DNA from: Aestuariivirga sp.
Lineage (GTDB): Bacteria; Pseudomonadota; Alphaproteobacteria; Rhizobiales; Aestuariivirgaceae
Assembly: GCF_020252395.1 (NCBI RefSeq)
Contig: NZ_JADCDB010000007.1
Coordinates: 1-64,000, forward strand
DNA: 64,000 nt
Reading direction: 5' to 3'
The position numbers and the translations under genes were made by a program. The notes under the pieces were generated by a model. That model saw only the letters and a list, made by a program, of their open reading frames with translations, was not told the origin of the DNA and searched no databases. Numbering within the stretch: position 1 is the first letter of the stretch; each line of letters starts with the position of its first letter. Shown here in pieces: positions 55,046 through 64,000 of this stretch.

Positions 55046-55765
55046 TCAGGCAACCAGCCGCTCCGCCGTGCGGAGCGCGGATCGATCGGGAATGCCGTTG
55101 ACCAGAGCCGGCCGGAAATGGCGCTGAAAGGCGTCCGTCACTTTGCGTGTCGCCTCGTCGCGCTCGCCCGTCACCTCGATTGCGTAGCCATAGTCCTTAA
55201 GCAGGCGCTGAAAGGCGGCCAGTTCCCCGCCTGCCAGCTCCCGCTCATCGGCGGCGGCGGGCGGCACCCAGTGGCCGATCCCGTTGCGGAACAGCAGCGG
55301 CCAGTCGAACAATTCGCCCGGGTCGATCTTGCGGCCCGGCGCCACGTCGGAATGGGCCAGCACGTTTTGCGGCGGAATGGCATGCCGGGTAAGGATGTCG
55401 CGGCAAAGCGCCACCACCGCCAGCATCTGCGGCGCCGGAAAATCGCGGTAGCCGATCGAATGGCCCGGATTGTGGATTTCGATGCCAATGGAGCGCGAGT
55501 TGGTGTCGGTCTCGCCCTGCCAGGAGGAGACACCCGCATGCCAGGCACGCTCCTCCTCGCCCACCATCTGGGTGATCGCACCGTCCTCGCCGATCAGGTA
55601 ATGGCAGGACACGCCGGACTGTGGACTGCACAGCTGCTCGAAGGCGGCCTCCGCACTGCTCATGCCGGTGTAGTGGAGGAGCAGCATATCGACGCTGCGG
55701 CCGTTGCGGCGCAGCTCACGGTTGGCGGCGGCGGCATAGCGATGCGCCAGCGGCGAGACGATCAC
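55046..55765 (-). CDS. N-acetylmuramoyl-L-alanine amidase (Amidase_2)
   Basis: VDMLLLHYTGMSSAEAAFEQLCSPQSGVSCHYLIGEDGAITQMV...AWHAG; VLAHSDVAPGRKIDPGELFDW. Confidence 0.9.
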   Translation of the reverse strand: MIVSPLAHRYAAAANRELRRNGRSVDMLLLHYTGMSSAEAAFEQLCSPQSGVSCHYLIGEDGAITQMVGEEERAWHAGVSSWQGETDTNSRSIGIEIHNPGHSIGYRDFPAPQMLAVVALCRDILTRHAIPPQNVLAHSDVAPGRKIDPGELFDWPLLFRNGIGHWVPPAAADERELAGGELAAFQRLLKDYGYAIEVTGERDEATRKVTDAFQRHFRPALVNGIPDRSALRTAERLVA

Positions 55766-56445
55766 GCCGCCATTTCCATGATGCGGTCATAAGCCTCGTT
55801 GATCTTCTGCAGGCGGCGGGTGGCGATCTCCACCATTTCTTCCGGCACGCCATCCGCGATGTGGCGGTCCGGATGATGCTCGCGCACCAGGTCGCGATAG
55901 CGCTTGCGCACCTCCTCCATCGGCGCATTGTGCGGCAGGCCGAGGATCGGATAGGGGTCGTCCGGCACATCCGCATGCCGCGCCTGGATGCGCGCGAAAT
56001 CGGCTTCCGAGAAGCCGAAGATTGCCGCCACCCGGCGCAGGAAGCCATGTTCGCCGGGGTGGAAGGCATCATCCGCCTTGGCGATATGAAACAGTCCGTC
56101 GAGCACGTCCTCGAGAATCTCGCTCTTCGTCTCGAACAGCCTGGCGATCTGCCGGGCATAGGTCTCGAAGCCCGCCACGTCCTGCTTGGCCAGATTGAAC
56201 ACCCGCGCCACCGTAGCGAGGTCGCTCTGCGGAACATGAAACACCCGCTTGAAGGCGCGGATCTCGTTTTCGGTCACCACGCCGTCGGCCTTGGCCATCT
56301 TGGCGCCAAGCCCGATCATGCCGATGGTGAAGGCCACCGACTTCTCAGGCGCGGCCGGACCGGGGCTTGCAGCCGACTGAAGGAACGCCCCAAGCGACCC
56401 ACCGATCGAGCCAAGACAATCGGAGATGCTGCTCCAGATGGACAT
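55762..56445 (-). CDS. TerB-like plus DnaJ-domain protein (DjlA-like)
   Basis: MAKADGVVTENEIRAFKRVF...PYPILGLPHNAPMEEVRKRYRDLVREHHPDRH. Confidence 0.85.
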   Translation of the reverse strand: MSIWSSISDCLGSIGGSLGAFLQSAASPGPAAPEKSVAFTIGMIGLGAKMAKADGVVTENEIRAFKRVFHVPQSDLATVARVFNLAKQDVAGFETYARQIARLFETKSEILEDVLDGLFHIAKADDAFHPGEHGFLRRVAAIFGFSEADFARIQARHADVPDDPYPILGLPHNAPMEEVRKRYRDLVREHHPDRHIADGVPEEMVEIATRRLQKINEAYDRIMEMAA

Positions 56446-56462
56446 GGGGCGGACGGTTGGCT

Positions 56463-56795
56463 TCAGCCGTTCCTGAAGTAATAGGTCAGGCTGAACACAG
56501 GAACGTCGATGTCCCGGTGCTGGGCCAGCAGCTTCTCGACATGCCAGGCGCGGCCGGCCGTCCAGACCGTGATCCACAGCACCGGCAGCACGCCCAGCGC
56601 CATAAGCCCATACATGAACATGTCGGGAAGCCCGATCAGCCTGGACACCGCCCACACCGTCGCCACCATGGCGGAGCCGGTGAAGCACAGCATCAGCAGC
56701 GTGGCGCCGAGGGCAGCCATCAGACTGCCGGTGCGGCTGAAGGCCTGGGTGCCTGTCTTTGGTGCAGCGTCAGGTTTGATGATTTCCTGTTCCAT
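56463..56795 (-). CDS. Hypothetical membrane protein
   Basis: Two predicted hydrophobic segments, MEQEIIKPDAAPKTG start. Confidence 0.55.
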   Translation of the reverse strand: MEQEIIKPDAAPKTGTQAFSRTGSLMAALGATLLMLCFTGSAMVATVWAVSRLIGLPDMFMYGLMALGVLPVLWITVWTAGRAWHVEKLLAQHRDIDVPVFSLTYYFRNG

Positions 56796-56840
56796 GACCG
56801 ACCATATGCGCCGGATGGCAAGAAATTGCAATAATCGCGC

Positions 56841-57509
56841 CTACCGGCAATAGGCCGGCTGGCTCTCCCTGTTCTGCAGGTCGAGGTGCAGGTGGTCCTT
56901 GTGGTCGCGGCCGGAACCGGGGCCAAGCACGGTGCGGAATTCGCCGCAGGCGCGGTCGTGCACGGTGTGGAGGAAGCGGCGCTCCTCATAGCTTCCCCAC
57001 CAGCCCTGCTCCACGGTGATCTTGCGGCCGCTTTCCAGCGTGAAGGCGGAAATGTCGAGGGCATTGCCGAAGCCGTGCTCGCTCATCTTTGCGCCGCTCT
57101 GGTTGTTGCGCGGCCGGCAGGCATAGGAGGCGGCGATGTCGATGCTCACAACGCTTTCGCCGAAGGTACGCTGAGCGCTGGGCTGCACCACGTCCTCAAG
57201 CCAGCTGTAGACGGGCTCGGCCATGCCGCAGTTGAGGATGGCGGGCTGGCTGAAACTGACGGAGCCCAGGGCTTCGACCTTCCAGGCATTGGGCACCATG
57301 CAGCCATTGTGTTCGTTGATGTTGCGGATCTTCTCGGCCAGCCCGATGCGCGATGGCTTCACCCGGCAGGAGGCTTCCGGCGGGCGCAGCCCCTTTGTAG
57401 TGAACTTGCCTTTCTTCGACGAACTGCAGGCTGCCAGCACCGCGGCAATCGCGGCGGCAACGAGAATCTTTCGCGGCAGCGAGGTCAAGGACACCGGAGG
57501 GAACGCCAC
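56841..57509 (-). CDS. Extensin-like C-terminal family protein
   Basis: Lipoprotein-like N-terminus; YACRPRNNQSGAKMSEHGFGNALDISAF; DHLHLDLQ. Confidence 0.85.
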   Translation of the reverse strand: MAFPPVSLTSLPRKILVAAAIAAVLAACSSSKKGKFTTKGLRPPEASCRVKPSRIGLAEKIRNINEHNGCMVPNAWKVEALGSVSFSQPAILNCGMAEPVYSWLEDVVQPSAQRTFGESVVSIDIAASYACRPRNNQSGAKMSEHGFGNALDISAFTLESGRKITVEQGWWGSYEERRFLHTVHDRACGEFRTVLGPGSGRDHKDHLHLDLQNRESQPAYCR

Positions 57510-57627
57510 TTACAGAAAACGTGGATTGAGTTAAGTTCCTCGAGGTTAGCGAAGCCTTAATTGACCGATGTCAAAGCCTACACCCGGCGCGGGCGCGATG
57601 CTATTTTCTGATGCGGAGGAATAAACC

Positions 57628-58089
57628 ATGAAACGCAAATATCCCGTCTTGGCACTGGCGGTCGCGGGGCTGATGGCGGGCGGCCTGCATGAGGCGGCTG
57701 CCGAGGGCAGCGTGATGGGCGCGCCGCTGGTGAGCGAGGGCATCAGCCTCGGGCTCGGCCACCGCGACTATCTGAACTATTGCGCCGCCTGCCACGGCGC
57801 TGACGCCAAGGGCGACGGGACGCTGGGCGAATTCCTCACCCTAAGGGTGCCCGATCTGACCATGCTCAGCAAGCTCAATGCCGGCAAGTTTCCGGAAGAA
57901 CGGGTGATGGAGGTGATCGACGGCCGCGCCGACGTGAAGGTGCATGGGATGCGCGACATGCCGGTGTGGGGCGACTGGTTCAACCGCGAGGCCGCGGACT
58001 CCGGCACTGGCAAGGCGGCGCGCGAACTCATCGTCAGTGACCGCATCGCTTCGCTGATCGATTATCTGAAAAGCATCCAGGTGAAGTGA
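57628..58089 (+). CDS. c-type cytochrome
   Basis: Signal peptide and CAACHG heme motif; mono-heme size. Confidence 0.88.
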   Translation: MKRKYPVLALAVAGLMAGGLHEAAAEGSVMGAPLVSEGISLGLGHRDYLNYCAACHGADAKGDGTLGEFLTLRVPDLTMLSKLNAGKFPEERVMEVIDGRADVKVHGMRDMPVWGDWFNREAADSGTGKAARELIVSDRIASLIDYLKSIQVK

Positions 58090-58099
58090 GGCGGAGGCT

Positions 58100-58690
58100 T
58101 CAGCGGTTCAGCGCCGCCACCAGCTGCGCCACGTCACCGTCGCGCTTCGACAGGAAGGACGTGAAGATGCCGCGCTGCAGATAGGTGAGCGAGAAGCCCA
58201 GCACCTTGACATCCTCGACCTTGAAGCCCGATCCCCGTTTGCCGAGCCGCCACACCACTGTGTAGGACTGGCCGTTCAGGAGATAGACCTTGGTTCCAAC
58301 ATTGATGTCGCCGCCATCGGCATCGGCTTCGCCGATCTCGTACTTCGACACCACGTATTCGCGCGACTGGTCGGCGAAGTAACGCGCCATGAAAGAGGCG
58401 GTGCCGCCGTAATAGGCCTTCTTCTGCGCCGGCGACAGCTTGGCCTTGTATTGGCCCAGCGAATAATCGGCGATCGCCGCCACGTCCGCATGGCGCAGGA
58501 TAGCGCGTTTGAAGCTCGCCACCGTGCCTTGGCGGTGGGCCGCCAGCATATCCTTGGCCACCTTCTTCATATAATCGACTGCGGCATCCTCGCCCGCAGC
58601 AATCGCCGGCGACGCGAAGGCGGCCGCCAGACCGGCCAGCGCGGCGCGGCGCGTCAGTGCGGCGGTCAGGGGCGGGCGGAACTTCGACAT
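58100..58690 (-). CDS. MlaC/Ttg2D-like periplasmic phospholipid-binding protein
   Basis: Signal peptide; DYMKKVAKDMLAAHRQ...SLGQYKAKLSPAQKKAYYGGTASFMARYFADQ; VEDVKVLGFSLTYLQRGIFTSFLSK. Confidence 0.78.
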   Translation of the reverse strand: MSKFRPPLTAALTRRAALAGLAAAFASPAIAAGEDAAVDYMKKVAKDMLAAHRQGTVASFKRAILRHADVAAIADYSLGQYKAKLSPAQKKAYYGGTASFMARYFADQSREYVVSKYEIGEADADGGDINVGTKVYLLNGQSYTVVWRLGKRGSGFKVEDVKVLGFSLTYLQRGIFTSFLSKRDGDVAQLVAALNR

Positions 58691-58763
58691 GATTCGCTTT
58701 CTTTGAAGCTGTCCTCTCCGCCATAACGGACAGGCGGAGGCTGCGTCAACAACGCCGCCCGCC

Positions 58764-59369
58764 TCACCAGGTGTTGGCTTCGCGCAGCTCCGCGAAGAGC
58801 GGGTCGAAGTCGCCCTTCGACTGTTTCAGCACCTTCGAGAAGCGGTCCTTCATCGAGATGGTCAGCCACACGCCCTTGACGTTGACATCCGCCACGCGGA
58901 AGCCGCCACTCGCGGGGATGAGCCGCCACTTCACCTGCTCGCGCCCGTTTCCGCCGGTGATCGCCGACTGGATGACGGTGAATTTGCCCTGATTCGTGGT
59001 CGAGATGATGTCGAGTTGGTTGCCGCGGAAATCATCGACGTAATAGTTGAACAGCGCGGCGGCGTAATTGTTCACCAGATTGTAGAACTCGGCGCGCCTG
59101 CCGGCGGGCAACCGCTTGGCGTAGGGCCCCAGCGCAAAATCGGCGATGCCCTTGAGGTTGATGTAGCGGTTGAGAAGAGCCGCGAACTGGGCCTTGAGGG
59201 CGGGCCCCTTCTTGCCATTGTTGGCGAGCCGCATCACCTGGTCGGCGATCCCCGAAACATAGTCCTCCGCGGCCGAGCTTGCCGCGGCCGGACCGGCGAA
59301 GCCGAACAGGACCGCCACCGCCAGTCCACACATTTCCCGCCGCGTCAGCGGGCCGTTCCCCCGGTTCAT
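58764..59369 (-). CDS. MlaC/Ttg2D-like protein, second copy
   Basis: DYVSGIADQVMRL...FALGPYAKRLPAGRRAEFYNLVNNYAAALFNYYVDDF; VADVNVKGVWLTISMKDRFSKVL. Confidence 0.78.
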   Translation of the reverse strand: MNRGNGPLTRREMCGLAVAVLFGFAGPAAASSAAEDYVSGIADQVMRLANNGKKGPALKAQFAALLNRYINLKGIADFALGPYAKRLPAGRRAEFYNLVNNYAAALFNYYVDDFRGNQLDIISTTNQGKFTVIQSAITGGNGREQVKWRLIPASGGFRVADVNVKGVWLTISMKDRFSKVLKQSKGDFDPLFAELREANTW

Positions 59370-59533
59370 GATCACGCCTCCACACTGGGCCGCTGGAGCA
59401 GCCCCTAACTTCTCATAATACGCCGCGAAATCTTGTCGAATGCAAGACTGGGTCCTGACTGGGTCCAAGTCACGCCCCGTTCCGTAAGGCCGCCGCGATC
59501 CACCCGGGCCTCCATCTCCGTCCTTGCGAACAA

Positions 59534-59559
59534 CATAAGGATATGTTTATATGGTTATG
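59534..59559 (+). promoter_or_regulatory. 26-bp dyad, candidate autoregulatory operator of the ArsR-methyltransferase
   Basis: CATAAGGATAT-GTTT-ATATGGTTATG, half-sites match 9 of 11, directly upstream of the Shine-Dalgarno and ATG at 59571. Confidence 0.6.
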
Positions 59560-59570
59560 GAGGTTCTGAG

Positions 59571-60557
59571 ATGGAAGAACTGCTCTCCGGCTTGCGCGCT
59601 GCGGCGGAATCGACGCGCGTGCGCATCCTATTCATCCTCGCCCATGGCGAGGCAAATGTCAGCGAGCTGACCCAGATCCTGGGCCAGAGCCAGCCGCGCG
59701 TCAGCCGCCATTTGAAACTCATGGCGGAAGCCGGCCTCATCAGCCGCCACAAGGAGGGAAACTGGGTGCTCTTCCGCCTGCGCGAGGAGGACATGGGCGG
59801 GGCGCTGGCCCGAGCCATCGTCGACCTGCTGCCCGGTGCCGACAAGGTTCTGGCGGGCGACCTCGCAAGGCTGGAGGAGATCAGGAGCCGCCGTGCCGAG
59901 GCCGCCTCGCGCTATTTCGCCGACAATGCCGCGCGCTGGGAACAGCTCCGTTCGCTCCACGTGCGCGAGGAGGATGTCGAGCAGGCGATGGCGAAGCTCG
60001 CAGGTTCCGCTGCCATCCGCCTCCATGTCGACCTCGGCACCGGCACGGGCGCGGTGCTGCGCCGCTTCGCCGGGCAGGCCCAGCAGTCGATCGGCATCGA
60101 TTCGAGCCGTGACATGCTGGCCATCGCGCGGGTCAATCTGGATGCCGCGGGGGTGCGCAATGCGCAGGTCCGCCACGGCGAGATCTATGCCCTCCCCTTC
60201 CCCGATGGCTTCGCCGATTTCGTCACCATCCACCAGGTCCTCCACTTCCTCGAAGATCCCGTGCGTGCGCTGACGGAGGCCGCGCGCATCCTCGAGCCCG
60301 GCGGCCGGCTGATGATCGTCGATTTCGCGCCGCACGATCTCGACGAGCTGCGCACCGAGCACGCCCACCGCCGCTTAGGGATAGCCGCCGAGCACATGGC
60401 GCAATGGCTCGCCCGCGCCGGTTTGAGCCTCACCCAGCATGATGTGCTGGCCCCACCATGGCGGCCCCAGGGCAAGGGCCTCACCGTGTCGCTGTGGCTT
60501 GCGACACAACCGCGTTCCACCGTCACCACACCTGCCCTCAAGGACCACGCCACATGA
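59571..60557 (+). CDS. ArsR-family HTH fused to SAM-dependent methyltransferase domain (SahR-like)
   Basis: AAAESTRVRILFILAHGEANVSELTQILGQSQPRVSRHLKLMAEAGLI; VDLGTGTGAVLRRFAGQ; ATGA overlap with metF. Confidence 0.88.
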   Translation: MEELLSGLRAAAESTRVRILFILAHGEANVSELTQILGQSQPRVSRHLKLMAEAGLISRHKEGNWVLFRLREEDMGGALARAIVDLLPGADKVLAGDLARLEEIRSRRAEAASRYFADNAARWEQLRSLHVREEDVEQAMAKLAGSAAIRLHVDLGTGTGAVLRRFAGQAQQSIGIDSSRDMLAIARVNLDAAGVRNAQVRHGEIYALPFPDGFADFVTIHQVLHFLEDPVRALTEAARILEPGGRLMIVDFAPHDLDELRTEHAHRRLGIAAEHMAQWLARAGLSLTQHDVLAPPWRPQGKGLTVSLWLATQPRSTVTTPALKDHAT

Positions 60558-61435
60558 TCGCTTTCGCGGAAGACGTCTCCGGCATCACCGTCTCCTTCGA
60601 ATTCTTCCCGCCCAAGGGCGATGCGCAGGAGAGTTTCTGGTCAACCATCGCCAAGCTCGAGACGGTGAACCCCTCTTTCGTCTCCGTCACCTACGGAGCT
60701 GGCGGCACCACGCGTGACCGGACGCTGGAGACCGTGCGCCGCATCGCCTCGGAGACGGCGCTGCGGCCCGCCGCGCACTTGACCTGCGTTGGCGCATCGA
60801 AGGCGGAAGTGAACGCCGCGGTGAATGATTTCGCCGCGGCCGGTGTGCGGCACATCGTGGCGCTGCGCGGCGATCCGCCGGGTGGCGTGGGCACGCGCTT
60901 CACGCCGCACCCCGATGGTTATCGCAACGCCGCCGATCTGGTGCGCGGCATCCGGCAGCTCGGCGATTTCGAGGTCTCGGTTTCGGCCTATCCCGAACGC
61001 CACCCCGAATCCGTCTCGATCGAGGAAGACTTGGCCTTCATGGCCGACAAGGCCGAACATGGCGCGACGCGGGCCATCTCGCAGTTCTTCTTCCACAACC
61101 CCTTTTTCCTCAGGCTCCGGGACCGCATCGCGGCGCGCGGCATCGATATCGAGCTGGTCCCGGGCATCCTGCCCATCACCTCTTTCGCGCGTGTCAGCGA
61201 ATTCGCGGCGAAGTGCGGCGCCCATGTGCCGCCAGCGCTCGCCACCCGCTTCGCCGGCCTTGATGACGAACCCGAGACGCGCAAACTCGTCGCCGCCATG
61301 GTCGCCGCCGAACAGGTGGACGCGCTGCGGCGCGAGGGCGTCAAGCACTTCCACTTCTACACGCTGAACCGCGCCGACCTCGTCTACGCCATCTGCCGCG
61401 TGCTGGGGCTCGGCGCGGAGAAGAAGGCGGCTTAG
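60554..61435 (+). CDS. metF: Methylenetetrahydrofolate reductase
   Basis: VSFEFFPPKGDAQESFWSTIAKLETVNPSFVSVTYGAGGTTRDRT; HLTCVG; ALRGDPP. Confidence 0.96.
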   Translation: MIAFAEDVSGITVSFEFFPPKGDAQESFWSTIAKLETVNPSFVSVTYGAGGTTRDRTLETVRRIASETALRPAAHLTCVGASKAEVNAAVNDFAAAGVRHIVALRGDPPGGVGTRFTPHPDGYRNAADLVRGIRQLGDFEVSVSAYPERHPESVSIEEDLAFMADKAEHGATRAISQFFFHNPFFLRLRDRIAARGIDIELVPGILPITSFARVSEFAAKCGAHVPPALATRFAGLDDEPETRKLVAAMVAAEQVDALRREGVKHFHFYTLNRADLVYAICRVLGLGAEKKAA

Positions 61436-61445
61436 CACTTAATGC

Positions 61446-61472
61446 CCTCTCCCGCCTCTTCTGCGGGAGAGG
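61446..61472. terminator. Hairpin between convergent metF and GST genes
   Basis: CCTCTCCCGC-CTCTTCT-GCGGGAGAGG, 10-bp stem. Confidence 0.65.
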
Positions 61473-61479
61473 ACAACAT

Positions 61480-62100
61480 TCACATCCCGTTCCGCTCCCA
61501 CACCGTCTTCACGGCAGCATTCTGCAGCACCGTATCATACATGCGCTTCAGGTTGGGATGCGCGGCGAACAGCACGCCCATGTCCGGCGCCCAGGTGCAC
61601 ATCATGGCGGCATAGATGTCGACGGCGCTGAGTCTGCCCAGCATGAACGTCTTCTCGCCCAGCGCAGCGGCGTAGATGGCGAATTCCTGCGCCATCATCT
61701 CGGCGGCCCGCGTCTTGACGCCCTCCGCGCCATTGGCATCCGTGGTGAAGTGCTGCGGATAGAACAGTCGCAGGTCACTCGTATATAGCGCTGCCGCGAG
61801 ATAGACCTGCCAGCGCAGGAACTGGGCGCGGCCCGCCTCGCCCGGCAACGGCGCCAACCCCGCCTCGGGAAACTGTTCGGCGATGTAGATCATCATCGCC
61901 GCACTCTCGGTCATCACGCTGCCGTCGGGCAGCACAAGGGTGGGCACCTCGGCTTTGGGATTGATGGCGCGGAAGAAGTCCTCGAACGAGCCGTCTTCTT
62001 TGCGGTTCAGCACGATCACCTCATAGGTCGCGCCACAGGCGGCGAGCAGTGCCTCGACGGCCATCGATCCGGCCTGGTTGCGGGCATAGAGCGTGTACAT
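61480..62100 (-). CDS. Glutathione S-transferase family protein
   Basis: MYTLYARNQAGSMAVEALLAACGATYEVIVLNRKE; NPKAEVPTLVLPDGSVMTESAAMMIYIAEQFP. Confidence 0.88.
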   Translation of the reverse strand: MYTLYARNQAGSMAVEALLAACGATYEVIVLNRKEDGSFEDFFRAINPKAEVPTLVLPDGSVMTESAAMMIYIAEQFPEAGLAPLPGEAGRAQFLRWQVYLAAALYTSDLRLFYPQHFTTDANGAEGVKTRAAEMMAQEFAIYAAALGEKTFMLGRLSAVDIYAAMMCTWAPDMGVLFAAHPNLKRMYDTVLQNAAVKTVWERNGM

Positions 62101-62260
62101 TCAGCCTCCCTGGACATTTGAGGCGGCAAGTCTGGCCGCACTGCGCGGCCAGGGCAATGCTCACGCCCGGCTGTTCACAGTTTTGCAGCCGTCACATGCC
62201 CGTCACGGGGCAGGCGAAAGGTTGCGGCATCATATTGCTGCGAGAAAACGGCTTGATTCC

Positions 62261-63262
62261 ATGGCGGAACTCCCCTTCTTCGATGTGTCTCCATTGCATG
62301 AACACGCGCGAAGTGCGATGGATGGGTGGAATTATGACGTCCGGCCGCCCATGCCAAAGAGCATCGCACTCGCCCCCAAGAAGGTCCGCTTCAGCTATTC
62401 CACCGCTGATCAGCCGGTGCTGCAGCGGGCGGTGATCCAGGCCATCGAGAAGATTGGCGGCCAGCGCAAGCTCAAGAAGCTCTATCTCCAGCATCAGAAA
62501 AACCTGAAGGACGGCCAGAACTTCTTCGATTCCGCCCTGCGCCTGCTGCGCATGAAACTGGACTATGACGAGGCGGCACTTGCCCGCACGCCGAAGACAG
62601 GCCCCGTGCTCTTCATCGCCAACCACCCCTACGGCGTCTTGGACGGCATCACGCTGACCTGGCTTGCCACCAAGGTGAGGCCTGACACCAAGGTGCTGGC
62701 GAATGACGTGCTTTGCCAGGCCCCCGAGGCCGCGGGAAACCTCTTACCCGTCGCCTTCGCCCCCACCCGCGAGGCGCGCGAGACCAATGTCCGCTCCCGC
62801 ATCGAGGCGCAGGCCTGGCTGCGCGCCGGCCATGCCATCGGCATCTTCCCCGGCGGCGGCGTCTCGACCTCCGAAAAGCCCTTGAAGGGCCCGGCGGTGG
62901 ACCTGCCCTGGGCGCCCTTCACGGCGAAGCTGCTGCGCGGGTCGAAGGCCACCGTAGTGCCGGTTTTCTTCGTCGGCCAGAATTCGCGGCTGTTCCAGCT
63001 GGCAAGCCACCTGAGCCTCACGCTCCGCCTGTCGCTGGTGTTCCGCGAAACCGCCCGGCGCATCGGCTCCAGGCTCAAGATCCGGGTGGGCGAGCCCATC
63101 CCCTTCGAGGAGATCGCCCATATCGAGGACCGCGCCGAACTGGTGATGGAACTGAGAAAGCGCACCTTCGCCCTGGCCCGGCCCGAAGACATCAAGGGCT
63201 CGAACCTCAACCTCCACCTGCGCGAGGCGAAGATCGCGGGAGGGCGAAAGCCGGACGAGTGA
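62261..63262 (+). CDS. Lysophospholipid acyltransferase-family protein
   Basis: LFIANHPYGVLDGITLTWLATKVR and GIFPGGGVST are PlsC-like acyltransferase motifs. Confidence 0.82.
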   Translation: MAELPFFDVSPLHEHARSAMDGWNYDVRPPMPKSIALAPKKVRFSYSTADQPVLQRAVIQAIEKIGGQRKLKKLYLQHQKNLKDGQNFFDSALRLLRMKLDYDEAALARTPKTGPVLFIANHPYGVLDGITLTWLATKVRPDTKVLANDVLCQAPEAAGNLLPVAFAPTREARETNVRSRIEAQAWLRAGHAIGIFPGGGVSTSEKPLKGPAVDLPWAPFTAKLLRGSKATVVPVFFVGQNSRLFQLASHLSLTLRLSLVFRETARRIGSRLKIRVGEPIPFEEIAHIEDRAELVMELRKRTFALARPEDIKGSNLNLHLREAKIAGGRKPDE

Positions 63263-63353
63263 TCCGCATCACGGCATTTAGAGCGGCAGGTAGCTTAAAC
63301 CTTCCTCAATCGAGTTATGGTGCTGTTTCTGGCACGTCGATGGCTTACCGAAG

Positions 63354-63911
63354 GTGATTCCCGTGCGCCGCTTCCTCGCTGCTCTGACAGTTCTCCTCAT
63401 CTCCACCCTTGCCTGCCTCACCGGCGCCGAGGCGGCAAGCTGCCCGGCGGAGTCCTTTGTGAGAAACGCCGGCCAGGCCTATGACCGGGCGGCCGCTGCC
63501 GGCTCTCCCTCCGCCTTCGCCAGCGCCGCCGCGCGCTATTCCGACCTGCGCGCGCTCAGCTTGTTCGCGCTGGGCAAATACCGCAATGACCTGCCGAAAT
63601 CGCGCGAGGCCGAATATCTGAGCCTGACCCGCCGCTTCATCGGCGAAACGCTCAAGGAATATGGCCAAGGCCTGAGCGGCGGCATCGCGGACATCCTCGA
63701 CTGCGACTCCGCCGGAGGCGTCTTAACCGTCACCGCCCGCTCCGCCTCGGGCAAGAAGATCGTTTTCCGCCTCGCCAAGGCCGGCGGCGGCTATACCGTG
63801 AAGGACGTCAACATGCAGGGCATCTGGCTCGCCCAGCAGATGCGCTCCAAGTTCACCGCCACCATTTCGCGCAAAGGCATCGACGGTCTCTTCGCCTATC
63901 TCGGCAGCTGA
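63354..63911 (+). CDS. MlaC-like secreted protein, third copy
   Basis: Signal peptide; SLFALGKYRNDLPKSREAEYLSLTRRFIGETLKEY; VKDVNMQGIWLAQQMRSKFTATISR. Confidence 0.68.
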   Translation: MIPVRRFLAALTVLLISTLACLTGAEAASCPAESFVRNAGQAYDRAAAAGSPSAFASAAARYSDLRALSLFALGKYRNDLPKSREAEYLSLTRRFIGETLKEYGQGLSGGIADILDCDSAGGVLTVTARSASGKKIVFRLAKAGGGYTVKDVNMQGIWLAQQMRSKFTATISRKGIDGLFAYLGS

Positions 63912-64000
63912 ACCGGAGGCTCAGCGCAGGCCCACCATGAACAGCCGCGGAAAGCCAAGCCGGCCTCCGCCCCGCCCCCCGCTGGCCTGGGCCACCGAAC

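Overview
High-GC chromosomal window with alphaproteobacterial, probably Hyphomicrobiales-like, gene content. The taxon is inferred from gene content only. The backbone is a long minus-strand division and cell-wall (dcw) cluster, in transcription order: rnpB, rsmH, ftsL, ftsI, murE, murF, mraY, murD, ftsW, murG, murC, murB, ddl, ftsQ, ftsA, a CNNM/CBS-domain gene, ftsZ, bamD, recN, ligA. On either side are housekeeping and metabolic genes: HicAB, SspB, MepA, Kup, fumC-DUF4169-RHH, AsmA, an FAD-linked oxidase, a UvrD/PcrA helicase, several MFS and ABC transporters, prmA, DUF1127, csp, an aminopeptidase P, an ArsR-methyltransferase plus metF, a GST and an acyltransferase. The left edge looks like the end of an insertion sequence. 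I see no CRISPR array, prophage or obvious defence island beyond HicAB. I did not find a clearly new multi-gene system. The best second-look items are: four tandem 10-bp repeats between a DUF4406-like gene and a DeoR-type regulator; a 26-bp dyad at the ArsR-methyltransferase/metF start; a perfect TTAA-N7-TTAA site before a 64-aa orphan gene; an atypical dcw cluster (no lpxC, no mraZ, a CNNM gene between ftsA and ftsZ, and an AT-rich extended -10 inside that gene); and three MlaC-like genes within 6 kb with no Mla transporter genes in the window.
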